The translations under genes were made by a program, and so were the position numbers. This document shows, piece after piece, positions 23,441 to 35,035 of a stretch of 56,370 nt of DNA. The notes beneath the pieces are model-generated. The model was not told the origin of the DNA, did no database searches, and saw nothing but the letters and a program-made list of their open reading frames with translations. This stretch comes from Rhizophagus sp. LPA8_4_AMF. Lineage: Eukaryota; Glomeromycota; Glomeromycetes; Glomerales; Glomeraceae. The stretch lies in contig JADRCO010000085.1 in the NCBI GenBank assembly GCA_021464525.1, positions 1-56,370 on the forward strand, written 5' to 3'. Numbering within the stretch: position 1 is the stretch's first letter; every line of letters begins with the position of its first letter.

Positions 23441-24863
23441 AATAATTTAAAGTAGGGTAAAAAAAAAAACTCTCTCCTGTTCCGCACTTTTGACAAATTT
23501 TCCGCAGTAATTTTCTGCTAAAACTATACCTTTTTAAAATAATAAAATTATTTTCCAGCGAGTAACGAGGACCACGGGGTGGCCTCAGCGGCTTACAGGC
23601 TTCTCGCCCTAGACTCCTTTGCCCCAGAGAGACTCCCTACTATGGACACAACAGTTCTCCACTCTTTAAATATCAATGAAACTTGGTTCACACGACACCC
23701 AACTTCAGGACTTTACGTCCCTTTTACTTTGGAACAAGACTTTTCGCTCTACACGAGCTGGTTAGTTTATCATGACGACCCCAACCTTACCTTCGACCTT
23801 CCGCCGACCTCTATTATTTCTACCGAGACGGACGTTTTTATTATTGTTTTTGACGCTTGGTATAAACTTACCTACTCGGACACGGCCAACTCGGGCTGCG
23901 CAGGCGCCCTTTATCATTTTTCCCCCGCTCACCCCCCTATAGTCATTACGCAGGACTTGGAACGTCCTGAGGCTAAACGTAAACGGTTTTCTATCTTCCA
24001 AAACCACCTCAACATATCTACTTGGGTAGGTTTGGACCTTCTCTACCACTGGGACCGCCCTCTCTTCGAGTCCTTTGCAGATCTTCGAGCACATGATGTC
24101 AGTCGCACACATCCACATTTGGACTATCAACACGCTACATTTGATGTACCTTTCCTGGCGATCGAACCAATCGCTGCTCACGTCTTGATTTCTGAAATAC
24201 CCCTTACCACAAAGCCTAATTTAGGCACTGTTCACGCTTCTGCTAACAAAGAAAAATTTAAAAAATTTTACCAACAGGATTTCTCCCTTTTTTACGCCCG
24301 ATTACGACACCTGATTTTGAGACGATCCAACCTCGATTATAACTACGCCTCACTTCTCGAGCTGCTGCACAAGCGTCAGCTGCTCGACTTATACTATATG
24401 TTCATCTTTCCAGGATTTTTAATTTTATATGTGTTTGTCATTTTTCTCATTAGGAGACTTTTTATGTTACTTTATGCATTTATAGATGATAGAACTTTTT
24501 TTCTGCGTCCGGGTTTCTTTTGTTGTGGGTTTTATATACTTCTTTTATTTGTTTATCCTTTTGGCCTTTTTGCCGCGCTATTTGTTTATCTTATGTTTGG
24601 TTGTCACCTACCACTATTTTATGGCCCCAATTTACTTCTTACTTGACTTTTCTTCGCGGCGCTACCTGGTATTGGTCGGGTACCTGGTAGATTGGTTCCT
24701 TTTTTAAATTAGTGAGGATTCGGGGACTGGGTGTGTTGGTCCTTGGATGACGGATGCGAATGTGAATACGTAATGTAGCTTCGGCTTTATTCAATTTTCC
24801 CTATATGTATACCTCTTTCACTAAACATAAATAAATAAATAAATAATAATTTAAAGTAGGGTA
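23441..24863 (+). mobile_element. Retroposon with 19-bp target duplication
   Basis: A 1.38-kb insertion (about 23460-24844) is flanked by a perfect 19-bp direct repeat AATAATTTAAAGTAGGGTA at 23441-23459 and 24845-24863. It ends in an (AAAT)n tail. Long duplication, a 3' simple repeat and no terminal repeats are the marks of target-primed reverse transcription. The insert is strikingly GC-rich against its surroundings. The homologous 3' flank of kinase copy A (about 19765-19790) runs on uninterrupted. No reverse transcriptase is encoded, so it was mobilised by another element or is a truncated copy. Confidence 0.8.
23642..24646 (+). CDS. ORF carried by the retroposon (334 aa), function unknown
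   Basis: An open frame from ATG 23642 (the frame is open a further 21 codons upstream but has no earlier ATG) to TGA 24644-24646. The first 260 residues are soluble-looking, rich in His, Leu, Pro and aromatic residues. The last 90 are strongly hydrophobic, with several stretches of Phe/Leu/Val/Tyr that would be two or three membrane segments, or alternatively T-rich 3' sequence that happens to be open. No RT, endonuclease or zinc-knuckle motif is seen. Codon usage is far richer in G and C at third positions than in neighbouring genes, in line with arrival by transposition. Confidence 0.5.
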   Translation: MDTTVLHSLNINETWFTRHPTSGLYVPFTLEQDFSLYTSWLVYHDDPNLTFDLPPTSIISTETDVFIIVFDAWYKLTYSDTANSGCAGALYHFSPAHPPIVITQDLERPEAKRKRFSIFQNHLNISTWVGLDLLYHWDRPLFESFADLRAHDVSRTHPHLDYQHATFDVPFLAIEPIAAHVLISEIPLTTKPNLGTVHASANKEKFKKFYQQDFSLFYARLRHLILRRSNLDYNYASLLELLHKRQLLDLYYMFIFPGFLILYVFVIFLIRRLFMLLYAFIDDRTFFLRPGFFCCGFYILLLFVYPFGLFAALFVYLMFGCHLPLFYGPNLLLT

Positions 24864-27800
24864 TTCTATATCGCTCGTTATAGGTGCTAATAATTGCATT
24901 TAGCAAATTAATTTATTTATAAGTCGTACCATATTAATACTTTTGATTTTTCTTTCATAAATGTGTTAATTTTGACTTCAAACTTAGCAGCCTTTTGTAA
25001 ACGGCAGAAATTGTATACGTTCCTATTCTTCAATGTTTTAGTTGATGTCATCGAGTCAGCTACTGTAACTCGGATAAAAATCATGCTTGTTCTTTCTTTA
25101 GATAATAAATATATAATATACATGTAACAACGTGTTGCAAGGTTTCAAAAAATATCAAAGTGACTTCCCTCATAGTTTTCTACTTTTTCCATCTTTTTAC
25201 AGTTGACTCATAGTATATATAATTAGTAATTATGCGCGTATATGATGACACGTGATACTCGCGGCACGTATTTTGTATTATTTCCAAAATACACTAAATT
25301 ACTAATTAACTAAATGTTTTGCTTCTTAATAATTATTCTTAATTTTTCTTAATATGATGGGACTTTATATTTGGCGAAAATAGTATTTCTTAAATTAGAT
25401 TAATCATTAATATTAAAAAATCTGATTTTTTATATGGTTTGTTTTCCGATTAACGGAACTTCCTATCAGGTAAAAATTAACTTTATAGGGTCTTTATTCG
25501 CAAAAAGGGTGATAAAAATAAGAAAATGTTCAAAAATAGACAAAATAGTTAAAATAATCATATATTATTAAAAAAAAAAATGAAAATAATATGAACAATA
25601 TTATGTCTAAATTTTATTATTTTAAAATTAAAAAATAACAAGATAATTAATATTATAACCGAAATCAATTTCTTTAATCTTTGAATTTTTTATTTTTATG
25701 AATTTTTGTAATTTATTTTCGCGTATAATTATCTAACGTATTAATAACTTCGATTTTATAAAAAAAAAAATTGTTATTAAAATGAACAAAACGAATATTT
25801 GTTATTATTACGAGAAATATTTTTAAATAACTTGCCAAAATCTCTGGATAATTCATTGTCTAGTAAGCCCTTTGTTTTGTGTACTTGCCATACATTCAGC
25901 AAGTACTGTACAATGTACAACGTTCATTCACATTAAAGTATTGGTTATCATTAAAAACTTTTTTTTTAAAACATCATCATTTCAAACCTTTTAAAGAATT
26001 ATTCCCGGATTACTTTATCATATATCCTTGATAATACAAAATATTTATATAGAGAAAAGGTATGAAAAAGTGATTGGGTTATGAGAAAGAAAAAAAAATA
26101 ATAATAGAAGGAAAAAATTAAACACTTAAAAAGATTAACTAAAAAGTTTTCTTTGGCGAGTTTATTAAAATTAAACTCTGCATCATATATTTCATGTAAT
26201 AATAATACAATATATAAACTATGAAAATAACCTTCTTATTTTAAGTCCAATATTTATTGTATAAGGGCAGAATTTTATTATTCGCAATTTATAACGAAAA
26301 TAATTTTTAAATTTTACAAAATAATCAAATAACGAAAATAATGATAAAATACAGATTCAAAAACCAAACTCATCTATCATACCCGTTGAAAATTATTAAT
26401 TATCTATCGTATTTTTTGTATATTTGCATTACGTTAAGATAATCAATTTATTTTAACTAATGATTCGCATCAAAGAATTAATTGATAATTATCTAAAAAT
26501 TCTTTCCGAATTTATCAACTTCGGAAATTTCACTTGTATCACATATTTTGAATTTGTGGAATAATTTGTACCATCATCACAGTGATACAAGGAGATTTTA
26601 AAAAGACGGATATACTTAAGACCGGATCGACGTGAAAACTATTTTCCGGGTGTGACATTGCTCACCACTGGCTGTAAATAAAAAATTACGTAATTTTACA
26701 GCAATAAAAAAATATATATATAGTGAATGAAACCGTTAATGGACAAATTATTAATTATTATAATTATTTGGTGGTATTATAATATTTGGAATTACCGTAA
26801 AATTCGGAATTAAGCACCAATAATATGTTCTTCAAATATTATATAAGGGATAAATGTTTGATCCAAAAAAAAAAAACTATCTTTAATTTTCTATAATCTT
26901 TATGCAATTAATTGTTAATTTATTGGTGCTTCATTGATATCTTCGAGAACAATTTAGCGGGAAACAAATTTCTTCCTTGTTCTGAGAACTAATTAAAATT
27001 TCTTTTACAGTTTTTCAGTAGCTTTTCTCTATCTCCCTTTTTTTAGATTTCTTTGTTTAATATAAATACAATGTTAACGAAAAAAAATATATGTATATTA
27101 TAAATGAATTTAAATAAGTTTCCAAATACTGCGCCACAACGATAAATTATATATCGTTTAATTTACACTATTCTTTTGAGAGCGAGGGTGTAACATATGA
27201 AATTTAGTGGATGATAATAGTGTTATTGTGAGCGGAGCAACTCATGTTCATATGAGTCAAGATTTTCTAATTGTACTCATAACTAAGTAATTGTTGAGCG
27301 TATTTAAGACGTATTTATTTATTAAAGTTAACACGTGAAAATAAAGAAATTATTCTAATAAATGTAGTAAATTGTATAATGATGCGTACAATATTTTTAC
27401 AGAACATTTATTTAATCGTATCCGACTAGGAAGATCAACATTGGTATATCACTTTCAAAGAATACTATATATTAATAATTTTAAAGACAATCATTTTAAG
27501 ATTCTTATTAAAATTTAAAGTTGCTAAACCGATCTTGTGTATGGGATCCGTATATCCGTATAATTAATAAACATATCTAATATCGGATAACAATAAAAAG
27601 TATTAGTTTATTTTAACGTAAAGAATTTAAGTTTATTTATCTTTGAAATCGAATTACAAACAACGAAATGAAACTCGATAATATTATTATAAACGACAAA
27701 CTGAAACCTACGAACTAATTTGTGTTCTTATGCAATATAACTTTTAAAAACAAGTACAGCGTATAAAATTTTTAATTCAATATTTGTTGTAATCCTTTAA

Positions 27801-28156
27801 AAAAACAACAAATATTCTTCTAAACTTAATATATTTAATCGGCGCAGATTAATATAATACTGCATAATTTTTTAATAGATTTAGAAATCCCGTATGCACG
27901 CTCTTATTATATAAGAAATTTTGTATAATGAAATTTTCCGGTATCAACAATCATACTATAGGTATATACTATATTAGTATATCTAGTTTCAGATTTCGTT
28001 ACACGACACAAATTGCCACATTTGATCTTCGTATTATGACAAAATTACATAATACAATATATTTCGATATTAATAAAACCATAATTTTTTTCTTCGAAAA
28101 AAAAAAAAAAAAAAAAAAAAATTTTTTTTTTTATAAAAAAAATTTTTTAAAAAAAA
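24864..28156. other. Intergenic region, AT-rich
   Basis: No gene seen. A 12-bp inverted repeat (AATATTTGTTGT / ACAACAAATATT) occurs around 27780-27820, ATACTGCGCCAC is at 27126-27137, and a long A-run followed by a T-run (28098-28135) lies directly upstream of the next gene. Confidence 0.5.
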
Positions 28157-29158
28157 ATGTCAAATTTATCACCAAGTTGGTATTTTACCTTTCACGATTG
28201 GATTTCTACACATTATACACTTGATCATCAATCTTTACAATGTTTAAATCAATATTTAACTCTGTTGACAGAACTTCAACGTAAAAAATATGAATTTACG
28301 ACGAAATATTATAATTTAATTCAAGAACATGTTGAAGAGATAAAAAATGAAATTTATTTTAAAAATCATCGACAATTTCAACAATTTAAAGAAATACAAT
28401 TTATTGAATTATTAAAATTTGTTTTAATTGAAATAAAAGATCAAATTGAATTTGGAGAAAAGTTGAGAATTGAAAGATATATTAAAGAAGAATTAAAAGA
28501 GAACGGTCTGAACAGAAATGATGAATATTTTGGAGCGTTAGATGATGGAGAAACTATTGAATTTGATGATGACGGAGAAGATGATTTTAATGATACTTTT
28601 AAAAATAATCCGAAAAGATCGACTTTAACGTCAAGTGATTCAACAATTTCATCAAGAAGTTCTTTATCAATTTTTTCTATAAATTTTTCTTCAAGATTAC
28701 AATTTTATCCAAAGAGAACATTTGATTATTTAAATGATTACGAGGATAATTTATATAAATTAATACTTAAAAACCAACTTGAAATAATTTATGAGGTGGG
28801 AGATGTTACTAAAAATATTGAATCTTTAAAAATATTATTATTAAAACATGATCCATTTCCAAAACAAGACGCTTCATTATTTTTAATAATAATTTATTCA
28901 ACTTTTCAACTTTTAGAAAAATTAAAGAAATTTAATATTACAATAAATATTGAAAATTGGGAGTTAATAATAGATTTAATTTATGATTTGGAAATTTTTA
29001 TGAAAAGGATAAAATATATTACTTTAGATTTAGCCAATCGTGAAGTTGAAGAATCAGATAAATCGATCATATTTAAATTTTTTTTATATTCGATTATAAT
29101 TATAATTTTTCAATTATATTTCTTAAGTTCATTTATAATAGTTTGTTCCCCTTATTAG
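28157..29158 (+). CDS. Unknown protein with C-terminal membrane anchor (333 aa)
   Basis: Single exon starting at ATG 28157, immediately after an A/T homopolymer palindrome. Residues 25-115 are helical and Glu/Lys/Gln-rich. Residues 128-147 form an acidic patch, and 155-175 are Ser/Thr-rich. Residues 200-300 are helical again. The end (304-328) is a strong hydrophobic segment with only a few residues after it, as in tail-anchored proteins. I recognise no family. It is convergent with the gene at 29416-29997, with 257 bp between their stops. Its length, clean frame and AT-rich but protein-like composition support a real gene. Confidence 0.6.
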   Translation: MSNLSPSWYFTFHDWISTHYTLDHQSLQCLNQYLTLLTELQRKKYEFTTKYYNLIQEHVEEIKNEIYFKNHRQFQQFKEIQFIELLKFVLIEIKDQIEFGEKLRIERYIKEELKENGLNRNDEYFGALDDGETIEFDDDGEDDFNDTFKNNPKRSTLTSSDSTISSRSSLSIFSINFSSRLQFYPKRTFDYLNDYEDNLYKLILKNQLEIIYEVGDVTKNIESLKILLLKHDPFPKQDASLFLIIIYSTFQLLEKLKKFNITINIENWELIIDLIYDLEIFMKRIKYITLDLANREVEESDKSIIFKFFLYSIIIIIFQLYFLSSFIIVCSPY

Positions 29159-29415
29159 AGGATTAAAAGCTTATAGAGCTTATAGAGCTTATAGATTTTT
29201 TTTTTGTTAAAAGTATTTTTTTAATTTTGTGTGATAAAATAAATATCATAAAATATTTAAAAAATAATAATTTTTAGAAAATATTTACGTGAAATCAATG
29301 GTTCACCGGAAATATATATAGAGTACGACATGATCCAGCAAGCGTGATTCCTAACTATAGATATAATATTATAATATTAAAAATACTATATGTACGATAT
29401 GTACGTGAAAAACTT

Positions 29416-29997
29416 TTATGAACGCATCCATTTTTCAATCTTTTCAACAACTTTCTGATATTTAAGCGAACCTTTATAAAGATTCATATTAATTCCGTCA
29501 GTTAATATCCAAATTCTCTTCCATATAAAATTAAATACTATATCAAAATCACTTTCTAAAGGAAATTGGTCAACAGGAATTAAAATATTCATGGTAATTC
29601 CTAAACATTTTATTATTCTCAAAAGTAAATTTTGTAATTTATTTATTTTTATTATTTTTCTATTCGAATATTTTAATTTATGATTTGTTTCTTCTAAATA
29701 TCTTAATATATTCATTAATTTTAATAAAACATCACTTCTAAAATAATTTACTTTAATAAAAGGATCTAAAAGAGCTTCGTGAATTGGTTTGAAAAGTTCC
29801 ACTTTTGTCCAAGAAAGATATTCGCTTGATGTTAATATCATTTGTAATGTTTCTTTTTGTTGCTCTTGATTAAGTTGAAATGTATTATTTAAATTATTTA
29901 ATGATTTAATTGATATTTTTCGACAAAGTTTAGCATATTTTCTGAGTGGTTCTTGTTTATAATTTGTTTGAAATTTTTCCGTTATTAATACTGACAT
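29416..29997 (-). CDS. Unknown helical protein (193 aa)
   Basis: Single exon from the ATG at 29997. The translation is mostly amphipathic helix, rich in Leu, Ile, Lys and Asn, without signal peptide or clear membrane span. A run EQQKETLQMILTSSEYLSW lies near residue 45. No domain recognised. It is convergent with the gene at 28157 and of similar helical character, but I cannot align the two. It could be a remnant of a longer gene. Confidence 0.5.
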   Translation of the reverse strand: MSVLITEKFQTNYKQEPLRKYAKLCRKISIKSLNNLNNTFQLNQEQQKETLQMILTSSEYLSWTKVELFKPIHEALLDPFIKVNYFRSDVLLKLMNILRYLEETNHKLKYSNRKIIKINKLQNLLLRIIKCLGITMNILIPVDQFPLESDFDIVFNFIWKRIWILTDGINMNLYKGSLKYQKVVEKIEKWMRS

Positions 29998-32750
29998 TTG
30001 TAAATTTATCAGAAAAAGAAATGTAATGAAATTACTTTTTTATTTATAAAAAAAAAAAAAAAATATATCAGTCAGTAAATATAAGAAAATATTACAGGAT
30101 AAAATTTAAATAAAATTGTTCTAGTTTTTTGGTTTTTATTTTTGTTTCACATTTTTATGATGTTTGCGTTAGAAAAGATTGTCACTGATTTGTCATTGAT
30201 TTGTCATGTGAAATAATAATAATATAAGCAAATATGAAATTGAAACTTATCGAATGTTTGGAAGATCATTACATACTTTTTTAAAGAATTCTCGTTTATA
30301 AATTTTTTATTTATTTAATAAAATTACTATCAATTATTTATATAGAAAAAATTTTATTTTGTTTTCCTTTTTTTTTTAATTAAATGCGAGTTTTTTACGA
30401 CCGAAAACTGTAAAACTTGTTAATTACTTTTAATTCGTTCGTCAATAATTGATCGGTATGATCGTCATCATCGTCCTTGACAAATTGGATCATACTTGCA
30501 GTACTATGCATGGGTTATGCATGGTGGTCCATTTTATTATTTGAATACATTTGATAGGTACTTTATGGTAGAACAAACCTTCCATAGGAAATTCATTGTT
30601 TAACATCCTTTTTTAAAAAAAGGTTTTTTTTAATACATTCTTTTTAAATTCTAGAAACAACAATAAATCATTACCTTTTAAGAACTTTTCTTTTTTTTTT
30701 GTACACGATGGTTGCTCATTTTCCTTTTTTGGTAGTTCACGCGGTTGTAATACATTCGTCCCGTTCTTTTTGTTATCCTTTTATAATGCAAAAGGAATTT
30801 TTCAACGATAAATCATTTATATATAATAATTATGTTCAACTATAAAAAAAAAAAAAAAAAATTAACATTTCGGTAAAATAAAATAATAATACTTTTAAAA
30901 ATATTTTCATTTATAAATTCTTTGTTTCATATCTAAACCTTTATTATCGTTAAAAAATAGAAATCATCAAGGGTTTAATCCGCACCTTACTGTTAATTAT
31001 GATATCCTGAAAAAAGTAAGGATGAGATGTGCAATGCAAATGGTTTGTTCAATTTAACGAACATTTTTTTTTACTGTACATGTATATAAGTATATAAATA
31101 ATACAATAATGACATCGTAAAAAAAATAGAAAGTAACCAACGTCGTGCTAAGCGCCTAAAGCTGCATTATATATAGAAATTTCATGGTAGTAATTCTTAT
31201 TAAATAAAATGTTTACAGTTTTTATCCTGAAAAGTTCGCTAAAGTTCGAAAAAAGAAAAGAAAAAAAAAATGTTAAAAAATTAAAAATGTATTTCATATT
31301 TCATAAAAGCAAGGACCTATGCCCAACCCTAGTATAGCATTATTTGACCAAGTTCTACTCGGCACAAAAATTCACGACAATTTAACGTAGCTTTTTTTAG
31401 TGGTATAAATAAACTCCATGAGTATTTTGCTTGCATGATAGACGTGTCTAAATACTTTTTCACTAAGAAATCAAGTTGTGTTTTATCAGTATACTTTTTG
31501 AGAATGGTTAAAATTTATTTGCGCGATTATTACACAATTTTATTCGGTTACACAGAGAAAAAATCATGTACCGACAAATTGTATCGTACAATCACTTAAA
31601 GGTAATATACATTTCGTATATAATATTTAATAACAACAAATAATACGAACTAAGAACGAATGTAAACAAAGTAATCAAAAAAAAGATTAACAACACGAGG
31701 AATGACTTTTTAATAAATAATAATCTAGCTGCTAGTCAATTTTGGCTAATATTCGTTATCATATGTACGTTTTATGGTACATGATATTGAATAATAATGA
31801 TTAAATAAAAATACAATTAATTAAGAATTGTTAACATAAATGAGTCACAAAAAGATGGAACCCAAGCATTGCATAAAAACTTCGCGGGTCATTAATTATG
31901 GAGAACGAATACGTTAAGTTATATTCTTATTTTAAAAAGGTGATCGAAACAACAAAACATTGAGTATATTATTAAGTGGATTGGATATATTTTGCTAAGA
32001 AAAAGAAATTATATTGTACTTATTAATTTTATAAAATAATTCTTTCGTCCAATACAACGAAAAATAGTAGCGACGCAAAGGAATCTACAGTAAATTCGCT
32101 CGCGCGCGCATTTTTTATTTAAATAATATTTATTTATCGAACTGTCAAAGATTATTTTTTTATTAAATACTTGCGAATTTCATTCATTTTACTAACTTTT
32201 GGATTATACTCATTATTATAGTTAACTTGTTTAAATTACAGAATTAAGTTTTCAAAGTAATTACAATGTTTGCCCTATAAAAAATTTTCTGGGAAAAACT
32301 CCGATAAATGATCATTTTTCTAAATTTTTTTATAGGGTTGTTTTAATATAAAACTGTAAATACCTTTATATTTCACTTTTTTTTTTCTTCGAATATTATT
32401 ATCGTAAAGGTAAAAGTAAGGTCACATATATGTATATATATGAATTTTTTTTTTTTATTAAAAGTCGTAATATAATTTTAGATTTTCCTAATGTAATTAC
32501 CCAATTTTAAACTTAATTTGTTAAATTATCATTATTCGCCTTTTATTAAAATGAGTAAATATTATATATATTTAAATATAATAATTTAATAAAAAAATAA
32601 TGAATATATCTTTTGAAAATACGAATATAAAGGAAATAAAAATTGGAGATCTTAAAAAAATATTTTTTTCAACTATAATTTAAATGAAAAAATCTAGTAT
32701 AAGCGAATACATAATTATATGCAGTAAACGTAATAAACTATGTTATATTT
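29998..32750. other. Intergenic region, AT-rich
   Basis: No gene seen. It contains many homopolymer runs and a short (CG)n patch, TCGCGCGCGC, near 32100. Confidence 0.5.
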
Positions 32751-32754
32751 TGAT

Positions 32755-32910
32755 TATAACTAGGGAAACAAACCCGGTATTAAGTACGAAGTGGCACCTA
32801 AGGAACATAGGTTCAGTTCCTGGGATGAGCAATAATTGGGAATTACCGGACAACGAGACGTGACGTCGTCATCAAGCGTAGAAGTATATAGTCCTTCGTT
32901 ACACTTCGGA
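32755..32910. mobile_element. Possible SINE-like or foreign insert next to kinase copy C
   Basis: A GC-richer island of about 150 bp starts TAGGGAAACAAACCCGG and contains GGTTCAGTTCC at 32810-32820, which matches a pol III B-box consensus. No well-spaced A-box is evident and no target duplication was found. Homology of the kinase pseudogene's 3' flank to copies A and B stops abruptly at its edge (about 32911), consistent with an insertion or rearrangement breakpoint. Confidence 0.3.
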
Positions 32911-32914
32911 CTAA

Positions 32915-34461
32915 TTAATTAGGAACCTCTAAATCAAATAATTTAGAATCTTGACAATCTATTAAAATGATAAAAAATCAGTAATTATAGGATTAATTAT
33001 ATAGAAGAAATAATCATAATAGTAACAGTTTAAGTATAATACCTTTATTATCTTCATCAAGATATGAAGTAATAGTGAATGAATTAACAGGTTTTGGCAA
33101 ATTACTAAATGTGAATACTCTACTAGTGTATATTGCATTAGGATTTTTTTCATATGAAGTTGAAATATTTGGTATTTCTTTATCAGCTTCTTTAAAAATG
33201 GCTCTAATTGCTTTTCCTTTATAACCAAATTTTTCATTTTCATCTTTACCACGAGAATGATACCAAAATTTTAATGTGTCATATAATTCATTTGCTGTTG
33301 GTCTTTGATTTGGAATAGCACTCATGCATCTATAGGCTAGTTTCTTATAAATTTCAGGAGTTCCTTTTCCAAATTCAGGTCTGATTCCATTACATATTTC
33401 CAATGATAAGCTAATATCATGTTTTTTATTGTAAAAGGGAGGTTTTCCAGATGATAGTTCTGTCATAATTACACCAAAACTATAGATATCAGAAGACAAT
33501 GTATATGATTCTCCATTTAAAACTTCTGGAGCAATATACGGTAATACTCCACAAATTTTATTATCTGAATTTTGCCCATTTGTTGGCCCTGATAATCCAA
33601 AATCTGAAATATAGGTAGTACTATTTAAATACTTATTATAATTCTGTAACATATTTCCACTATGAAAATCTTTATGAAAATACCCCAATTTATGTAAACT
33701 CTTAAGGTCATATACCATGTCATATAAGAATTTTAATTTTTCATCCCAAAAAATATAATTAAAATTACTTGAAAGAACACATCTCAAATTTCCTTTATTT
33801 ACTAATTGTATAATCATTATAAATTCTTTAGTTTTTGTATCTTTAGTTATTCCGTAAAATTTTAAATAAGTAGTATCATTAAAATAAATATTCCAAAGTG
33901 TTTTAATCTATAAAAATTTAAAAATCAATAAATTGTAGTTATAAATTTCTAAATTAACAATAAAAATGTATAAACATAGAGTTTATACCTCATTTAAATA
34001 TTCAGCAGAAATATTTTGTGATTCATTTAATTTTTTTCAAAGCTACTTTTATAGGTTTAGGTTCTTCTTTTTTCCAACTTCCATCATTTTATCTAATATA
34101 TTTTGCTTTATTATCAATCCATATTGCAGAATATACTTTAGAGAACCCACCCTCGCCAATTTGTTTTATATCTTGCTTCAAACCTATCAAATGTTACCCA
34201 TTCGAGAAATGATGGGTATTTTTTACCATCATAATATTTTAATTTTGCATTGTAAATCGTATCCTTGATAAATTCATCAATATCATCATTTCCACTAGTC
34301 CATCCTTTAATTATACAATGAGGAACACATTCTTTACACCATAATTTGTAATCTTTTGGTTTATAACAATTTTCATGATTGATATTTGAGTTTTTATCAG
34401 AGATTCTCAGTTCATTAAATACAGTTTCTATTTGTATCTCGTCTTTATTATTGTAACTCAT
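32915..34461 (-). pseudogene. TKL-type kinase, copy C (exon 1 broken)
   Basis: It has the same three-exon layout as copy A: 34461-33989, 33907-33043 and 32958-32915, with introns of 81 and 84 bp. Exons 2 and 3 are fully open (HKDFHSGN, SDFGLSGP, APE, the DLEVPN tail). Exon 1 carries WCKECVPHC and WTSGNDDIDEF but then fails three times: a 4-bp insertion just before the glycine-rich loop (GAAGCAAGATATA against GAAGATGTA), a CAA-to-TAA stop after KYIR, and an extra A after the catalytic VALKK. A transcript starting at the ATG at 33817 could still make a C-lobe-only protein, but no functional kinase. Confidence 0.82.
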
Positions 34462-34700
34462 TTTTTTATTTTCAAGTTGATAAAAAAAGGAATTTGTATG
34501 GATGAAAAGAATTATTTATAGAGTCGTATCATATAGTAATACAGGGGGCTAATTAAACCTAAATTATATGAACAGTCATTATTGATAATTTTTTTAACTG
34601 CTATTAAATAATGTGAGAGGAATGAAATTTATAAAAAAAAACATTAAGAATTTCCTACGAGGTTTTATAATTTCATGATATTTATTTTTGCGTTATTTTA
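34462..34700. other. Upstream flank of kinase copy C
   Basis: AT-rich. The sequence upstream of the copy C start is unlike the conserved leader of copies 0, A and B apart from the T-run before the ATG. No other feature seen. Confidence 0.4.
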
Positions 34701-35035
34701 TCTAGTGTTCGGGTCAAACCCGAGTTATTGACCGAACTCGTATTTAGGGGTCGAGTTGGGGTCGCATGATTTGATGACTCGTAACTCGCATGAACTCGAC
34801 CCAACCTGTCGAGTTGGGTCATACCTTTACTTTAACCTGGCGACCCAAATCTTTTTATCATATTTTTAACAAATTTTAAAATTTTTTATATTAAATACAA
34901 CTTGACGGGTCGAATCCAGGTTATTCGAGTCAGACTATAATCGGGTCAAGTCGAGTCCGGGTCATGACTTTTACATTCGGGTTGAGTTCGAATACACCTC
35001 AAAACCTGACCCAACTCGACCCCTTCGGAATGGCC
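34701..35035. mobile_element. GC-rich inverted-repeat element, unclassified
   Basis: An island made of GGGTC/GAGTT words on both strands. GGGGTCGAGTTGGGGTC at 34747-34763 pairs with GACCCAACTCGACCCC at 35008-35023, and TCGGGTCAA recurs inside. The word content and paired arms resemble a MITE. I could not find a target duplication, so ends are approximate. Confidence 0.45.

Noticed and set aside
23762-24181. 139-residue minus-strand open frame inside the retroposon
   Set aside because: Antisense to the longer plus-strand ORF; openness is explained by the higher GC content.
27928-28224. 98-residue frame with a poly-Lys/Phe stretch
   Set aside because: Produced by translating the A/T homopolymer palindrome before the 28157 gene.
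32810-32820. tRNA gene at the GGTTCAGTTCC box
   Set aside because: No cloverleaf or properly spaced A-box can be drawn; kept only as a weak SINE-like candidate.
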